From Lederbergia graminis (lineage in GTDB: Bacteria > Bacillota > Bacilli > Bacillales > Bacillaceae_C), in NCBI RefSeq assembly GCF_042655485.1, contig NZ_JBHSMC010000020.1:1-64000 (forward strand): a DNA stretch of 64,000 nucleotides, written 5' to 3'. This document shows, one piece after another, positions 8,597-17,456 of the stretch. Every line of letters starts with the position of its first letter. Within the stretch, counting starts at the first letter, position 1. The position numbers were made by a program, and so were the translations under genes. The notes below the pieces were generated by a model, which did not search any database, was not told where the DNA came from, and saw only the letters and a list, made by a program, of their open reading frames with translations.

Positions 8597-10330
8597 ATGA
8601 ATAACATATTAAATTTTAGTAGTTTAAAAGGAAAGATTACTTTTTCCTATATCTTGCTAATCTTACTCCCATTTATTTTAATCGCATTATATTCCTATCA
8701 CCAATCATATCAATTCATTAACTCAGAGATTGAAAATAACTCCAGGAAAACTTTAACACAAGTAAAGCATGCGATAGAAAGCAAGATGAGTGTGTTAAAA
8801 AATACATCGATTAATATTTCATTCAATTACACGTTGAAACGATTTCTGTATGAACCGTACTCACAGGATGATTTTAGCTCCTATGAAATGTATTATTCCA
8901 ACATACGTCCTCTCGTCCATTACGCGAAAACATATCAACGAGGCAACTTGAATAACTTATATGTTTATATGAATAATCCGACGATTCCCGAAGGTTTCGG
9001 ATCCTTTTATCAAGAGGATCGCCTTCATAAGGAAGAGTGGTATATGCCATTTATTGAATCGGATGCGGATAATCGTTGGATTTATTTAGCGAATGAAAAA
9101 GGCACCAGTAGTAACGGAATATTTTCTCTCATTCAAAAAATCAATGCCGATAATGGTGTGTATTTAGGCATAACGAAGATTGATATTCAAAAAAATGACC
9201 TTTTTTCCATCTTAGATACCCCAGAAATGAATAAGGAACATATCTTCATCACGGATTCAAACAAGAAAGTTTTGTATGGCAATCCCACTTCGAAGCAGTT
9301 AGACAACATCTCAGTTAATAGCGCCACATCTTATAATAAAAATGGGTACAAATATGTCATTGAACATGTTGAAGACTTAAATATTTATCTTGTCTATGTT
9401 TCTAAAAGTGTCATATCCTTTTACTCCCAACAAATCATCATTTTATTTACATTCGTCATTATTGTCATACTAGCAATTTTAAGTTTCTATCTTGTTTTAC
9501 AGCGCATTTTTAACACGATCAATCGAACTATCGAGCATATGCAAAAATCTACGAAAGATGGAAAGCTTGTCCCTTTAGAAGTGAATCGCCATGATGAAAT
9601 AGGGCTTATGTTGAAAATTTTCAACAAGCTCATTATGCAAATAAATGATCTCATCCAAAAAATGATTCAAAAGGAAACGATGCAAAAAGATGCACAACTT
9701 AAAGCACTTCAAGCTCAAATAAAGCCGCATTTCATATACAATACAATCGGTTTATTTAGTGCAAAATCGGAGTTATCTGGTTTCTATGAAATATCGGATG
9801 CCTTTTCTGATTTTGGTAAAATGCTGCGCTATAACATGGACAACACGATGTACACCAGCCTTTGGCATGAAATAGAGTATGTGAAGCAATACATTCACTT
9901 GCAAAAGCTAAAATACGAGGATTTAGTTCGTTTTGAAGCGAATATTTCGATGGAGTTATGGGATGTAACGGTATTAAAATTCAGTTTCCAGCCAATTGTG
10001 GAAAACTCGATTAGGCATGGTTTTATGGAAGGTAGCGAGCTTCAAATCTTCATGTCCGTCGAACAAGTGGAGGACATTCTGTACTTTACAATCACAGATA
10101 ACGGAAAAGGAATTCCGATGGAAAGGCGACACACACTTAATAAAAGCTTGGCATCCTCCCCTCAGCAGAAAGAGGATCACTATGAGCGAATCGGAATTCA
10201 AAATGTAAATAAACGAATAAAGTTGTATTTTGGAAGTGAGTTCGGAGTTTTCATCGATGAGGAAGTTGAAGAAGGAACAAAAGTAACCATAAAGATTCCA
10301 TTTCAAGAAGGAGATGAGAATGTTGTATAA
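8597..10330 (+). CDS. YesM-type sensor histidine kinase
   Basis: Membrane-bound sensor kinase of 577 residues. A first membrane segment (residues about 13-35), a large extracellular sensing region, a second segment (about 275-300), a HAMP-like linker and a His_kinase/HATPase_c module are visible. The phosphoacceptor motif is QAQIKPHFIYNTIG with His378; the family usually has NPHFLYN, so Lys replaces Asn here. ATP-binding motifs VENSIRHGF, ITDNGKGIP and RIGIQNVNKRI follow. It is divergent from the import operon and overlaps the response regulator start by 11 nt, indicating co-translation. It probably senses galactan-derived sugars, directly or through the binding protein (inference from position). 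Confidence 0.92.
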   Translation: MNNILNFSSLKGKITFSYILLILLPFILIALYSYHQSYQFINSEIENNSRKTLTQVKHAIESKMSVLKNTSINISFNYTLKRFLYEPYSQDDFSSYEMYYSNIRPLVHYAKTYQRGNLNNLYVYMNNPTIPEGFGSFYQEDRLHKEEWYMPFIESDADNRWIYLANEKGTSSNGIFSLIQKINADNGVYLGITKIDIQKNDLFSILDTPEMNKEHIFITDSNKKVLYGNPTSKQLDNISVNSATSYNKNGYKYVIEHVEDLNIYLVYVSKSVISFYSQQIIILFTFVIIVILAILSFYLVLQRIFNTINRTIEHMQKSTKDGKLVPLEVNRHDEIGLMLKIFNKLIMQINDLIQKMIQKETMQKDAQLKALQAQIKPHFIYNTIGLFSAKSELSGFYEISDAFSDFGKMLRYNMDNTMYTSLWHEIEYVKQYIHLQKLKYEDLVRFEANISMELWDVTVLKFSFQPIVENSIRHGFMEGSELQIFMSVEQVEDILYFTITDNGKGIPMERRHTLNKSLASSPQQKEDHYERIGIQNVNKRIKLYFGSEFGVFIDEEVEEGTKVTIKIPFQEGDENVV

Positions 10331-11057
10331 GTTGCTTATTGTAGATGATGAAAAAATCATTCGCCAATCGATTGAATCGAAAGTACGACGATTACAGCAT
10401 CCTTTAGCAGCGATTTTACATGCTGAAAATGGCTTGGAAGCAAAAAACATCGTGCAAGAAACCGCACCAGACATCATTATTACGGATGTGTGTATGCCGA
10501 AAATGGATGGGATTGAACTCATCCAAGAGCTTGTACAGGTAGGAAGTAATTCGAAAATCATTGTATTAAGTGCCTTTGATGACTATGCTTTCGTGCGAAA
10601 AGCTTTTAAATATGGGGTGCTCGATTATTTAATAAAACCTATTAATACAGGAGAACTTCATCAGCAGCTCACTCGCATTTATAAAGATTTACATACGAAA
10701 GAGGGAGAAAATCTTGAAACTGAGCGGCATTCTCCTAACTCTATTATCAATATCGTGAAGGATTATGTCCGTAAGCATTATGACCGAAATATCACACTCT
10801 CTGAAGCTGCAAATCTCGTAAATATGAATTATTCCTACTTTAGTAAGCTTTTTAGCGAGGAAGCAAATGTGAGTTTTTCACAATATGTGATGCAGGTGCG
10901 AATGGAAAAAGCGAAAGAACTACTGACCGACCCGATCAATCGCATCAATGAGATATCGGAACGTGTCGGCTACTCGAACATCTATCATTTTTCACGTGCC
11001 TTTAAAAATTACGCAGGCTGCTCCCCCACTGATTTTAGAAAAACGGGTGTACGGTAA
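10320..11057 (+). CDS. YesN-type response regulator with AraC-family DNA-binding domain
   Basis: Cytoplasmic transcription regulator of 245 residues. The N-terminal receiver has VDDE near residue 10, the phosphoacceptor Asp56 in ITDVCMPKMDG and Lys in YLIKPI. The C-terminal AraC module contains two helix-turn-helix motifs, including ITLSEAANLVNMNYSYFSKLF and INEISERVGYSNIYHFSRAFKNYAG. I start at ATG 10320, eight bases after AAGGAG at 10306-10311; an ATG at 10314 is too close to that site. It overlaps the kinase gene by 11 nt. It probably activates the divergent import operon through the paired TTTTTGGATT boxes. A terminator follows directly. Confidence 0.92.
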   Translation: MLYKLLIVDDEKIIRQSIESKVRRLQHPLAAILHAENGLEAKNIVQETAPDIIITDVCMPKMDGIELIQELVQVGSNSKIIVLSAFDDYAFVRKAFKYGVLDYLIKPINTGELHQQLTRIYKDLHTKEGENLETERHSPNSIINIVKDYVRKHYDRNITLSEAANLVNMNYSYFSKLFSEEANVSFSQYVMQVRMEKAKELLTDPINRINEISERVGYSNIYHFSRAFKNYAGCSPTDFRKTGVR

Positions 11058-11066
11058 TGGTGTAAG

Positions 11067-11104
11067 AAGCTCTGCAGTATCAGGTGAACTGCAGAGCTTT
11101 GTTG
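11067..11104. terminator. Intrinsic terminator after the response regulator
   Basis: Perfect 12-bp stem AAGCTCTGCAGT / ACTGCAGAGCTT with a nine-base loop, then TTGTTGT. It lies between the convergent response-regulator and GH53 genes. Confidence 0.85.
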
Positions 11105-11136
11105 TATGTTAGCGGGCGGTTCCGCCACTAGCTATA

Positions 11137-12195
11137 TTAATGTATCTCTTTAAAAATATTTAAGGACTCGAGCTTATTGCCTCTAAAATCAAACAGCGTT
11201 AAGTTAGCCCAATTATTATCATGTCCTACAGACCATTGTTTTTTAGATGGAATCCAACAAGGCTCCCAATAATATACCCCGACACCATGTTGATTTGGCG
11301 TTTGTTGAATGATGGTGATTAAGTCTTTCAAATACTTAGCTTGTCCTTCGACAGTTGCTGGATAGCCCTCTAATAGTTGCTCCTTGGAATTAAAAATAAA
11401 TGGTAAGTTTACGTCATCGGATGACAATGTCCAAGGATAAGCGACCTCCACTACAATGATATCCTTCTTATAACGATCCGCTAGGTCATGAAGGTTATGC
11501 TCTAAATCTTGTAAACTTCCATGCCACCATGGATAATACGAAAGACCAATTATATCGTATTCAACTTTTAGCAGTGACATCCGATCGAAAAACTTTCTGC
11601 TTTTTTCGTTATCTCCACCACGATCGATATGAATCATTGTCGTAACTTTGTCTTCTTTTGTGATCGCATCTTGCAAACCAGTCATGCCTGCTTTGATTAA
11701 TTGGGCGAGATTTTCCCATTGCTCATCCGTATCGAAACCGTCATCCATTACTCTCCCTTCATCCCAAAGCATGCCATTAATGATCTCATTGCCGATTTGC
11801 ACCATATCCGGTAACACATCTTCCAGTTTCAGGGAGTGAATCGTGTGCCTTGTAAAATCGCGTACTGCCTCTACAAGCTGTGCGAATGTGTAGTTTTCCC
11901 ATTCCTTTGGTTTCGTTTGTTTACCAGGGTCTGCCCAATAATCTGAGTAGTGAAAGTCTAATAAAAAGTGAAAGCCATGTTCTTTAATTCTTTTTGCAAA
12001 TTGGATTGTTCGTTCTAGGTTGCAATATCCCCCTTCCGGATTATTCCATAATCGCAATCTGATGGAATTGATGCCGGATTCTTTCAATAGTGCGAGAACA
12101 TCCACTCCCCTCCCAGCATCAAAAAACTTCCCACCTTCTGCCTCAATCTCATCCACAAAAGAAATATCTACCCCTTTAAGAAATGTACCACTCAT
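11137..12195 (-). CDS. GH53 endo-beta-1,4-galactanase, cytoplasmic form
   Basis: Family GH53 arabinogalactan endo-1,4-beta-galactosidase of 352 residues. Characteristic motifs are LKGVDISF near the N-terminus, IRLRLWNNPEGGYCNL, FLLDFHYSDYWADPGKQ, the acid/base QIGNEI (Glu137) and the nucleophile VVEVAYPWT (Glu250), ending with the YYWEPCW strand. There is no signal peptide, whereas well-known Bacillus galactanases are secreted, so this enzyme should act on imported oligogalactosides together with the GH35 enzyme. The start ATG at 12195 has GAGGAGG seven bases upstream. It is transcribed convergently to the two-component genes and separated from the importer by them. Confidence 0.9.
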   Translation of the reverse strand: MSGTFLKGVDISFVDEIEAEGGKFFDAGRGVDVLALLKESGINSIRLRLWNNPEGGYCNLERTIQFAKRIKEHGFHFLLDFHYSDYWADPGKQTKPKEWENYTFAQLVEAVRDFTRHTIHSLKLEDVLPDMVQIGNEIINGMLWDEGRVMDDGFDTDEQWENLAQLIKAGMTGLQDAITKEDKVTTMIHIDRGGDNEKSRKFFDRMSLLKVEYDIIGLSYYPWWHGSLQDLEHNLHDLADRYKKDIIVVEVAYPWTLSSDDVNLPFIFNSKEQLLEGYPATVEGQAKYLKDLITIIQQTPNQHGVGVYYWEPCWIPSKKQWSVGHDNNWANLTLFDFRGNKLESLNIFKEIH

Positions 12196-12280
12196 ACTAC
12201 TGCCTCCTCACCCTCAAAAAATATTGCCACCGAAATTATCCTAAACCAAAAACCCTACTTTATATTATAATGGTGTTTAA

Positions 12281-12336
12281 GGTGCCAGGCACCCAAACAG
12301 TTCTAAATATTTGAAATCATTCCGGTGCCAGGCACC
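12281..12336. repeat. GGTGCC palindromic repeat locus (30-nt spacer)
   Basis: Palindromes GGTGCCAGGCACC at 12281-12293 and 12324-12336, 30 nt apart. The ribosome binding site AAGGAGG of the next gene begins at the very next base (12337), so the repeat occupies its 5' leader. Confidence 0.9.
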
Positions 12337-12352
12337 AAGGAGGATACGTTTT

Positions 12353-12916
12353 ATGCAATCTATAGAAATACATATGTTATCAAGAGTGGCTAGTCATAAT
12401 ATGGAGGATATGGAGCGGATTGTGAGCATTGTTAATCACGTGTATGCCGTATCAGAGGATGGGTTGTGGCTAGATGGTGCAGAACGAACGTCAGTAGAAG
12501 AAATAGCAGAATTGGCTCGGAGCGGTGAGCTTGCGGTTGCTCAATACATGGGGAAAATCGTTGGGTGTGTTCGTGTTCACCGTCTCGATGAAGAAACGGC
12601 TGGTTTCGGCATGCTTGCAGTGGACGAGGAATACCAAGGAATGGGAATTGGACGAGACTTAATCCGTTTTGCAGAGGAGAAGTTCCAACAAGAAGGTTTT
12701 CATAAAGTGCAACTAGAGTTATTAGTACCACAGGAAGGTACACATCCCGCGAAAGAATTCTTGCGAAACTGGTATATGCGCTTAGGCTATCAACCAGTAC
12801 AAACAGACTCTGTCGCAGATTCCATACCAGAATTAGCACAAATGCTCGCCCTTCCATGCCAATTTATCATATTTCACAAGTGCCTTTTCACAAGTGCCTG
12901 GCACCCGTACAATTAA
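12353..12916 (+). CDS. GNAT-family N-acetyltransferase
   Basis: Predicted acetyl-CoA-dependent N-acetyltransferase of 187 residues, cytoplasmic. Family features are KIVGCVRVHRLDEETAGFGM, the acetyl-CoA loop EYQGMGIGRDLI, and a later RLGYQP element. Substrate unknown. The start is ATG 12353, nine bases after AAGGAGG; a longer frame from a TTG at 12311 only translates repeat DNA. The last residues (SAWHPYN) and stop are encoded by the next GGTGCC repeat (12893 onward), so the native C-terminus has been replaced or extended by repeat sequence. It lies between repeat loci on both sides. Confidence 0.82.
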   Translation: MQSIEIHMLSRVASHNMEDMERIVSIVNHVYAVSEDGLWLDGAERTSVEEIAELARSGELAVAQYMGKIVGCVRVHRLDEETAGFGMLAVDEEYQGMGIGRDLIRFAEEKFQQEGFHKVQLELLVPQEGTHPAKEFLRNWYMRLGYQPVQTDSVADSIPELAQMLALPCQFIIFHKCLFTSAWHPYN

Positions 12917-12982
12917 AAACATTCTAAATCGTTTTGGTGCCTGGCACCAGAAAGATTCCGAATTGTTCCGGTGCCAGGCACC
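12893..12982. repeat. GGTGCC palindromic repeat locus, triple (30- and 21-nt spacers)
   Basis: Three palindromes at 12893-12905, 12936-12948 and 12970-12982 with spacers of exactly 30 and 21 nt. It encodes the last residues of the GNAT on the plus strand and ends three bases beyond the stop of the DUF3231 gene on the minus strand, filling the whole convergent gap. Confidence 0.92.
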
Positions 12983-12985
12983 CAA

Positions 12986-13990
12986 TCATTTATCCGCTAA
13001 TTGTTTTCTGTTTTCCGCTAGTGGTGGTTGTTCCATCCAGTGATTTTGGATCATTATTTTTATCCAATCACCACTTACCTTAGAAACCTCTGTAATTGTA
13101 ATTGTATATTTCGCTATTAAATCACGTCTTGGAGAAGATCCCAGCCCTGTTGAGTAATAGAATTGTGCTGTGGAAAGTAGAAATCCCACCTGAAACATCC
13201 AAAGCTTTTCAGAAAATGGAGAGGTAGTCGAATCCGTTATCTCTGCATCCCAAATAGGTGGGCTCGGCAAGTGTTCTTTCATCATGACATCTGAAAAGGT
13301 GCGAATATGTTTCTCTTTTATCTTTAGTGCCTGTTGTAGCAAACGCTTTGCAGAACCTTCTCCTACTACCTGTTGAGCAGCCAGGATGAAAGCCTTCGCG
13401 AATATGCTTTTCTTTAAATTGAAGTAAATATCGCTAATCTCCATACAACTTAGTGACCGCTTTTCTCCCAGCCATCCAGTGAGAAAATCATTGTCTTTTA
13501 CAAACTCAACCTGTTTAGCAGGGGTAATAGAAGGTGGTCGATGATACAATCCCTTTTTTAGCAATAGATCTTTCGTTCGATTGCAAAGAGCTGTAGCTTG
13601 TTCCAAACAGTCGGTAAAATAGCTACGAATATCTTGTCTCGTACAGGTGGTGACTGCTGCACTATATCCATGACAGCCATGTAGAGACATTATATTAATG
13701 TAATTTAAACAGTAATCATCGGAAAACATCCTAGGGCATTGAGGCGTGTAATCATCATCCGTAAATCCTACAGGAATCGGATGTCCTTCTCTTTTGAAAA
13801 AGCTCTTTATTTTATTAATTTGTTTCTCTCCAAGGTTGACTGCAAATACTATTATATTCTTAATTTCATTATCTTCTATATGTTCCAGCATGTGGCGATG
13901 AATATACAGATTAGCTGTCTCGTTCATATATTGAGTCCAAAGAGCAGCAATTTCCGCAGCAGTTATTTGTGCTTTTTTGACTTCTTTCAT
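12986..13990 (-). CDS. DUF3231 family protein
   Basis: Protein of 334 residues with two tandem DUF3231 modules, a four-helix, ferritin-like fold family common in spore formers and of unknown biochemical role. Repeated features are ITAAEIAALWTQYMNE near the start and LTGWLGEKRSLSCMEISDIYFNLKKS near residue 180, each followed by long helices with His/Glu/Asp residues. I start at ATG 13990 because GAGGTG lies six bases upstream; the frame continues upstream only by reading through a terminator hairpin of the neighbouring gene. Its stop lies three bases from a GGTGCC repeat. Confidence 0.85.
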   Translation of the reverse strand: MKEVKKAQITAAEIAALWTQYMNETANLYIHRHMLEHIEDNEIKNIIVFAVNLGEKQINKIKSFFKREGHPIPVGFTDDDYTPQCPRMFSDDYCLNYINIMSLHGCHGYSAAVTTCTRQDIRSYFTDCLEQATALCNRTKDLLLKKGLYHRPPSITPAKQVEFVKDNDFLTGWLGEKRSLSCMEISDIYFNLKKSIFAKAFILAAQQVVGEGSAKRLLQQALKIKEKHIRTFSDVMMKEHLPSPPIWDAEITDSTTSPFSEKLWMFQVGFLLSTAQFYYSTGLGSSPRRDLIAKYTITITEVSKVSGDWIKIMIQNHWMEQPPLAENRKQLADK

Positions 13991-14081
13991 ATATAACACC
14001 TCTGTCATATCTTGCCGCTCTGCAGGTAAATAATACATATCAAATCTGACCTTCTCCCCTTGCAAATAAAGATGAGATAAC

Positions 14082-14114
14082 AAAAAAATCCAGCCCATAT
14101 ATCAATAGGCTGGA
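14082..14114 (-). terminator. Intrinsic terminator after the small membrane-protein gene
   Basis: On the minus strand TCCAGCC-loop-GGCTGGA is followed by TTTTTTT. It ends transcription of the 14214-14582 gene and lies beyond the triple repeat that separates them. Confidence 0.8.
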
Positions 14115-14204
14115 AGTGCCTGGCACCCGCACAATTTAAAACATTCTAAATCGTTCCGGTGCCTGGCACCCAAAAGATTCGGAATTGTACCGGTGCCTGG
14201 CACC
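14115..14204. repeat. GGTGCC palindromic repeat locus, triple (30- and 21-nt spacers)
   Basis: Palindromes at 14115-14127, 14158-14170 and 14192-14204, spacers 30 and 21 nt. It has the same 30-then-21 order as the locus at 12893 and nearly the same spacer sequence, suggesting a recent copy. It sits between the membrane-protein stop and its terminator. Confidence 0.92.
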
Positions 14205-14213
14205 ACCCAAACA

Positions 14214-14582
14214 TCATTTCTTCCTGACAAGATGCAGTATTCCTTGTACTACCACCCCGGCAATTAGGCCGATGCCTGCGGCGAAGAATAGGGACATGAG
14301 TCCTGTTAGGTCTCCCCAGCCATCCATGTCTTTGCTGAATTGGGTGTACATCATGGTGAAGCCGATGATCAAACCGGCAAGGAAGATGAAAAATGTTGCC
14401 TTCATCCGCAATATATAAGCCGCTCCTGAAATTCCACCAAATATAATCGAAAGAATGGCGTATGCCAAGATATTTTGCCCTGTCACATCTTGATCTAACA
14501 TTACTTTAACTCCGAAAAATAAAAGTAAAAAAGAAAGAATAAAAACAATGGAACCGACTGTGAAAAATTTTCTCACTTTCAT
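14214..14582 (-). CDS. Small integral membrane protein, function unknown
   Basis: Protein of 122 residues with four predicted membrane segments (about residues 8-28, 38-58, 63-80 and 95-115) and a basic VRKK tail. The segments between are short and Gly-rich. I do not recognise a named family beyond a four-helix membrane protein. ATG at 14582 is preceded by GGGAGGACTCACA on the minus strand, an acceptable ribosome binding site. It stands alone with its own terminator and is flanked downstream by a triple GGTGCC repeat. No functional clue comes from the neighbours. Confidence 0.7.
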   Translation of the reverse strand: MKVRKFFTVGSIVFILSFLLLFFGVKVMLDQDVTGQNILAYAILSIIFGGISGAAYILRMKATFFIFLAGLIIGFTMMYTQFSKDMDGWGDLTGLMSLFFAAGIGLIAGVVVQGILHLVRKK

Positions 14583-14778
14583 TGTGAGTCCTCCCTTTAC
14601 ATAGGTAAGAAGTATGACTATCTCCTTTTATTATATGTGTAAATTGGCATTTAGAGTTAAGATTGCAATACTTTATTTTTAAAAGGAAAATCGAAATGAC
14701 ATACTTTCAACGTAAAGATGCCCACAACTAATTCATGCCCATATGCAAATCAAACCTCACCCAAAAAAGCTCCTAACC

Positions 14779-15726
14779 CTACTCTTTTAAAATAGTTCGT
14801 ATATATTCTATTTCTTTCGCTAATCCTTCTCGCAATGATGTTGTTGGGGAATATCCTAAAATTGTTTGCGCATGGGAGATATCCGCGTGCGTATGTTTCG
14901 GTTCCCCGATTGATTTTTCCAAATAGGTTATGTTCGCTTTTTGATTTGTCAGTTCCTCTAATAATGCGATTATCTCATTAATTGTTGCCCGTTCCAATCC
15001 GCCAATATTAAACGTCTTGCCAACTGTATTTTCCTTGCTCATGACAGCGGCAGTACCAAGAACGCAATCATCAACGTATGTGAAGTCACGTGACTGTGTA
15101 CCGTCACCGAAAAGTGTTAAAGGTTCATTTCGCAGTATTTGTTTGATAAAGCGGTGAAACGCCATATCAGGTCGCTGTCTTGGACCATAAACGGTAAAGT
15201 AGCGTAAAACCGTAACTGGTACATCGAAATTCTTTTCATATACGTTGCAAAGATGCTCCCCAGAAAGCTTTGTTACTCCATATGGGGATAGTGGTTCAGG
15301 GAGCAGGTCCTCTTGTACCATGCCATGTTTATTACCATATATAGAAGAAGTAGAGGCGTAGATGAATTTTGTAATCTTGGATGACTTTGCAGCTTCCAGT
15401 AGCCGCTGCGTTACAATAATGTTATTTTCAGCATAAGGTAGAAAATCTGCTCCCCAGCTCGCTCTAACTCCAGGAATTCCCGCTAAGTGATAGACAACAT
15501 CCACATCTTGCAAAAGCTGTGTCAGATCAACCTGTAGCAGATTTGCTTGTATAAATTGAAAACGTGGGTGCTTCTCTAAATTTTGCATATTGATCAGCTT
15601 TAATGGTGGAGGTGTTGGTCCGATCAAACAATCTATACCGATCACTTCATGATTTTTCTGCTTTAATAAATGCTCACATAAATGCGATCCGATAAAACCT
15701 GCGCAACCAGTTACAAGTATTTTCAT
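14779..15726 (-). CDS. NAD-dependent nucleotide-sugar epimerase (YtcB-like)
   Basis: Extended short-chain dehydrogenase of 315 residues, likely a UDP-sugar 4-epimerase acting on UDP-glucuronate or similar. The NAD-binding motif GCAGFIGSH is at residues 7-15, the catalytic Ser/Tyr/Lys are in STSSIYG and the SPYGVTK box, and FTVYGPRQRPDMA is the sugar-nucleotide loop. The ATG overlaps the stop of the UDP-glucose dehydrogenase gene in an ATGA arrangement (15723-15726), showing translational coupling. The pair makes sense as UDP-glucose to UDP-glucuronate to its epimer. By analogy to ytcA-ytcB of Bacillus subtilis it probably feeds spore-surface polysaccharide (inference). Confidence 0.88.
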   Translation of the reverse strand: MKILVTGCAGFIGSHLCEHLLKQKNHEVIGIDCLIGPTPPPLKLINMQNLEKHPRFQFIQANLLQVDLTQLLQDVDVVYHLAGIPGVRASWGADFLPYAENNIIVTQRLLEAAKSSKITKFIYASTSSIYGNKHGMVQEDLLPEPLSPYGVTKLSGEHLCNVYEKNFDVPVTVLRYFTVYGPRQRPDMAFHRFIKQILRNEPLTLFGDGTQSRDFTYVDDCVLGTAAVMSKENTVGKTFNIGGLERATINEIIALLEELTNQKANITYLEKSIGEPKHTHADISHAQTILGYSPTTSLREGLAKEIEYIRTILKE

Positions 15727-17012
15727 CCTCTACCAACCCCAATGTATTGAAATCCATAGCTTTCTAATAAATCTTTATCTAAACAATTCCTCGCATCGAC
15801 AATGGTGTTTCCACGCATTAGTTGTTTTGCTTGCATCCAATCCATCGTTAAAAATTCTTTCCAGCCCGTGGCAACAATCGTGATGTCCGCATCTTTCAAT
15901 GTATCTTGTAAATTAGGATGTTGTTGATTGTCTACCGTTAATTCGTTTGGCAACTGCGCCTTAGGATCATATGCATGAACGGTACATCCTAATTGATTTA
16001 GTTTTTTAATAAATTCAATTGCTCGTGATTCACGGATATCGTCTGTATCGGCCTTAAAGGCAATTCCTAACATCGCGATCTTCAAAGAGGATAAATCTGG
16101 AAAAACATCCATAATTTTATTTACATAGAAATCCATTTGTGTGTCATTTACTTTTTGAGTGGCATCTAATATGTGAGGTGTTATGTTTTTTTCCTTCGCG
16201 ACGAAACTAAGCGATTGTAAGTCTTTCGGAAAACAAGAACCGCCATATCCTATGCCGGCTTGGAGAAAGGAATAACCTATTCTTGCGTCGGAACCAATCC
16301 CTTCCGCAATATGCGTGATGTCCGCCCCGAACATTTCACAAATTCGGGCCATCTCATTAATAAAAGAAATTTTCGTAGCTAGGAAGGCATTGGAGGCGTA
16401 CTTAATCAGTTCTGCCCCTGAATAATTCGTAATAATAAAAGGTGCATGAATCCCATGATATAATTCCTTCACTTTTTGAATAATAGCTGGATTTTCTTCA
16501 TGCAACCCAACGACAATCCGATCAGGGTGAAGCATATCATACACGGCAGACCCTTCCCGTAAAAATTCTGGATTTGAAACGAGGGTAAATTGATTAGAAT
16601 TGTAGCCTTGATCGATAAGAGATTGATATATCGCTTCATTTGTTCCAGGTGGTACTGTACTTTTAATCATAATAATCTTATGGGAAGTAGCATATTTCAT
16701 CATGCTAAAAACAGCTGAGTAAAGATAACTTAAATTGGAACTACCATCAGGCAATGGTGGAGTACCAACAGCAACGATAACCATTTCAGCGTTTTCCAAA
16801 GCTGTTCCTAGGTCGTTTGTAAAACTCAATCTTTGTTTATTTTTCAAGACAATTTCTTGTAGATTAGGTTCAAATATAGGGATAGAACCTTTTCTTAATG
16901 ATTCTACTTTTTTCATATCAAGATCGACACAGATAACATGATTACCGATATCGGATAGAACGGCAGCTGTCGTTAAGCCTACATATCCTGCGCCAATCAC
17001 GCAAACATTCAT
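15723..17012 (-). CDS. UDP-glucose 6-dehydrogenase (YtcA/TuaD-like)
   Basis: NAD-dependent UDP-glucose dehydrogenase of 429 residues converting UDP-glucose to UDP-glucuronate. The N-terminal Rossmann motif is VIGAGYVGLTTA, IKSTVPPGT and NPEFLREGSA follow, the catalytic Cys is in GYGGSCFPKDL, and the C-terminal domain shows AFKADTDDIRESRA. The start is ATG 17012, ten bases after AAAGGGGA; the frame further upstream lacks a ribosome binding site. It is coupled to the epimerase downstream and follows a 440-bp gap holding a terminator and a dispersed repeat, so it probably has its own promoter. Substrate UDP-glucose would come from the GalU gene at 20 kb. Confidence 0.92.
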   Translation of the reverse strand: MNVCVIGAGYVGLTTAAVLSDIGNHVICVDLDMKKVESLRKGSIPIFEPNLQEIVLKNKQRLSFTNDLGTALENAEMVIVAVGTPPLPDGSSNLSYLYSAVFSMMKYATSHKIIMIKSTVPPGTNEAIYQSLIDQGYNSNQFTLVSNPEFLREGSAVYDMLHPDRIVVGLHEENPAIIQKVKELYHGIHAPFIITNYSGAELIKYASNAFLATKISFINEMARICEMFGADITHIAEGIGSDARIGYSFLQAGIGYGGSCFPKDLQSLSFVAKEKNITPHILDATQKVNDTQMDFYVNKIMDVFPDLSSLKIAMLGIAFKADTDDIRESRAIEFIKKLNQLGCTVHAYDPKAQLPNELTVDNQQHPNLQDTLKDADITIVATGWKEFLTMDWMQAKQLMRGNTIVDARNCLDKDLLESYGFQYIGVGRG

Positions 17013-17227
17013 AAAAAAAAATCCCCTTTCCAGAACTTTTATTTTCAAAGAAAAAGATTGATTAGGTTGGATTTATATCTTCTTATCCTTTCTTATTAAT
17101 AAATGAATAGCTTGGTATTTTTGTAAGTGCTATCGTCTATTTTGGAAGACGAATGTAGGATTTGTTTTCATTCACTAGACAAAGGGATCAGTGCTAGGAT
17201 GTTTGGAGGAAATTTTTTAAATTAAAA

Positions 17228-17405
17228 GCTCTGTTAAACTCTGTTGTTGATTTTCGCTTCTGTACACTCGCTTTCCGCGAGCACGGCCTCAGCTAACTTG
17301 GCACAGAAAACCTGGATCTTCGGCTCGTGCTGTTCCCGCAGGAGTCTCGTGTACATCCGCTACAATCAACTAAGTTGTTAACAACAATGAACTATAACAG
17401 AGCCT
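17228..17405. repeat. MITE-like dispersed repeat with imperfect terminal inverted repeats
   Basis: About 178 bp beginning GCTCTGTTAAACTCTGTTG and ending, in reverse complement, GGCTCTGTTATAGTTCATTG, an imperfect terminal inverted repeat. The interior is GC-richer than its surroundings (CGCTTTCCGCGAGCACGG, TTCCCGCAGGAGTCTCGTG) and can fold back on itself. There is no open reading frame of size. I recognise this as a type of dispersed non-coding repeat seen in Bacillaceae genomes, from memory rather than search. Confidence 0.65.
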
Positions 17406-17410
17406 AAAAT

Positions 17411-17443
17411 AAAAAAAGTCAAAGTGAATTCACTTTGACTTTC
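17411..17443. terminator. Bidirectional terminator after the GT-Nudix gene
   Basis: Perfect palindromic stem AAAGTCAAAGTGAATTCACTTTGACTTT, flanked by an A-run on the left and TTTCTTC on the right, directly downstream of the glycosyltransferase-Nudix stop. It closes the GalU-kinase-glycosyltransferase unit. Confidence 0.85.
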
Positions 17444-17456
17444 TTCGGTGTGGATT

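Noticed and set aside
9974..10561. 195-residue minus-strand frame across the kinase/regulator junction
   Set aside because: Antisense to conserved HATPase and receiver motifs and without family resemblance.
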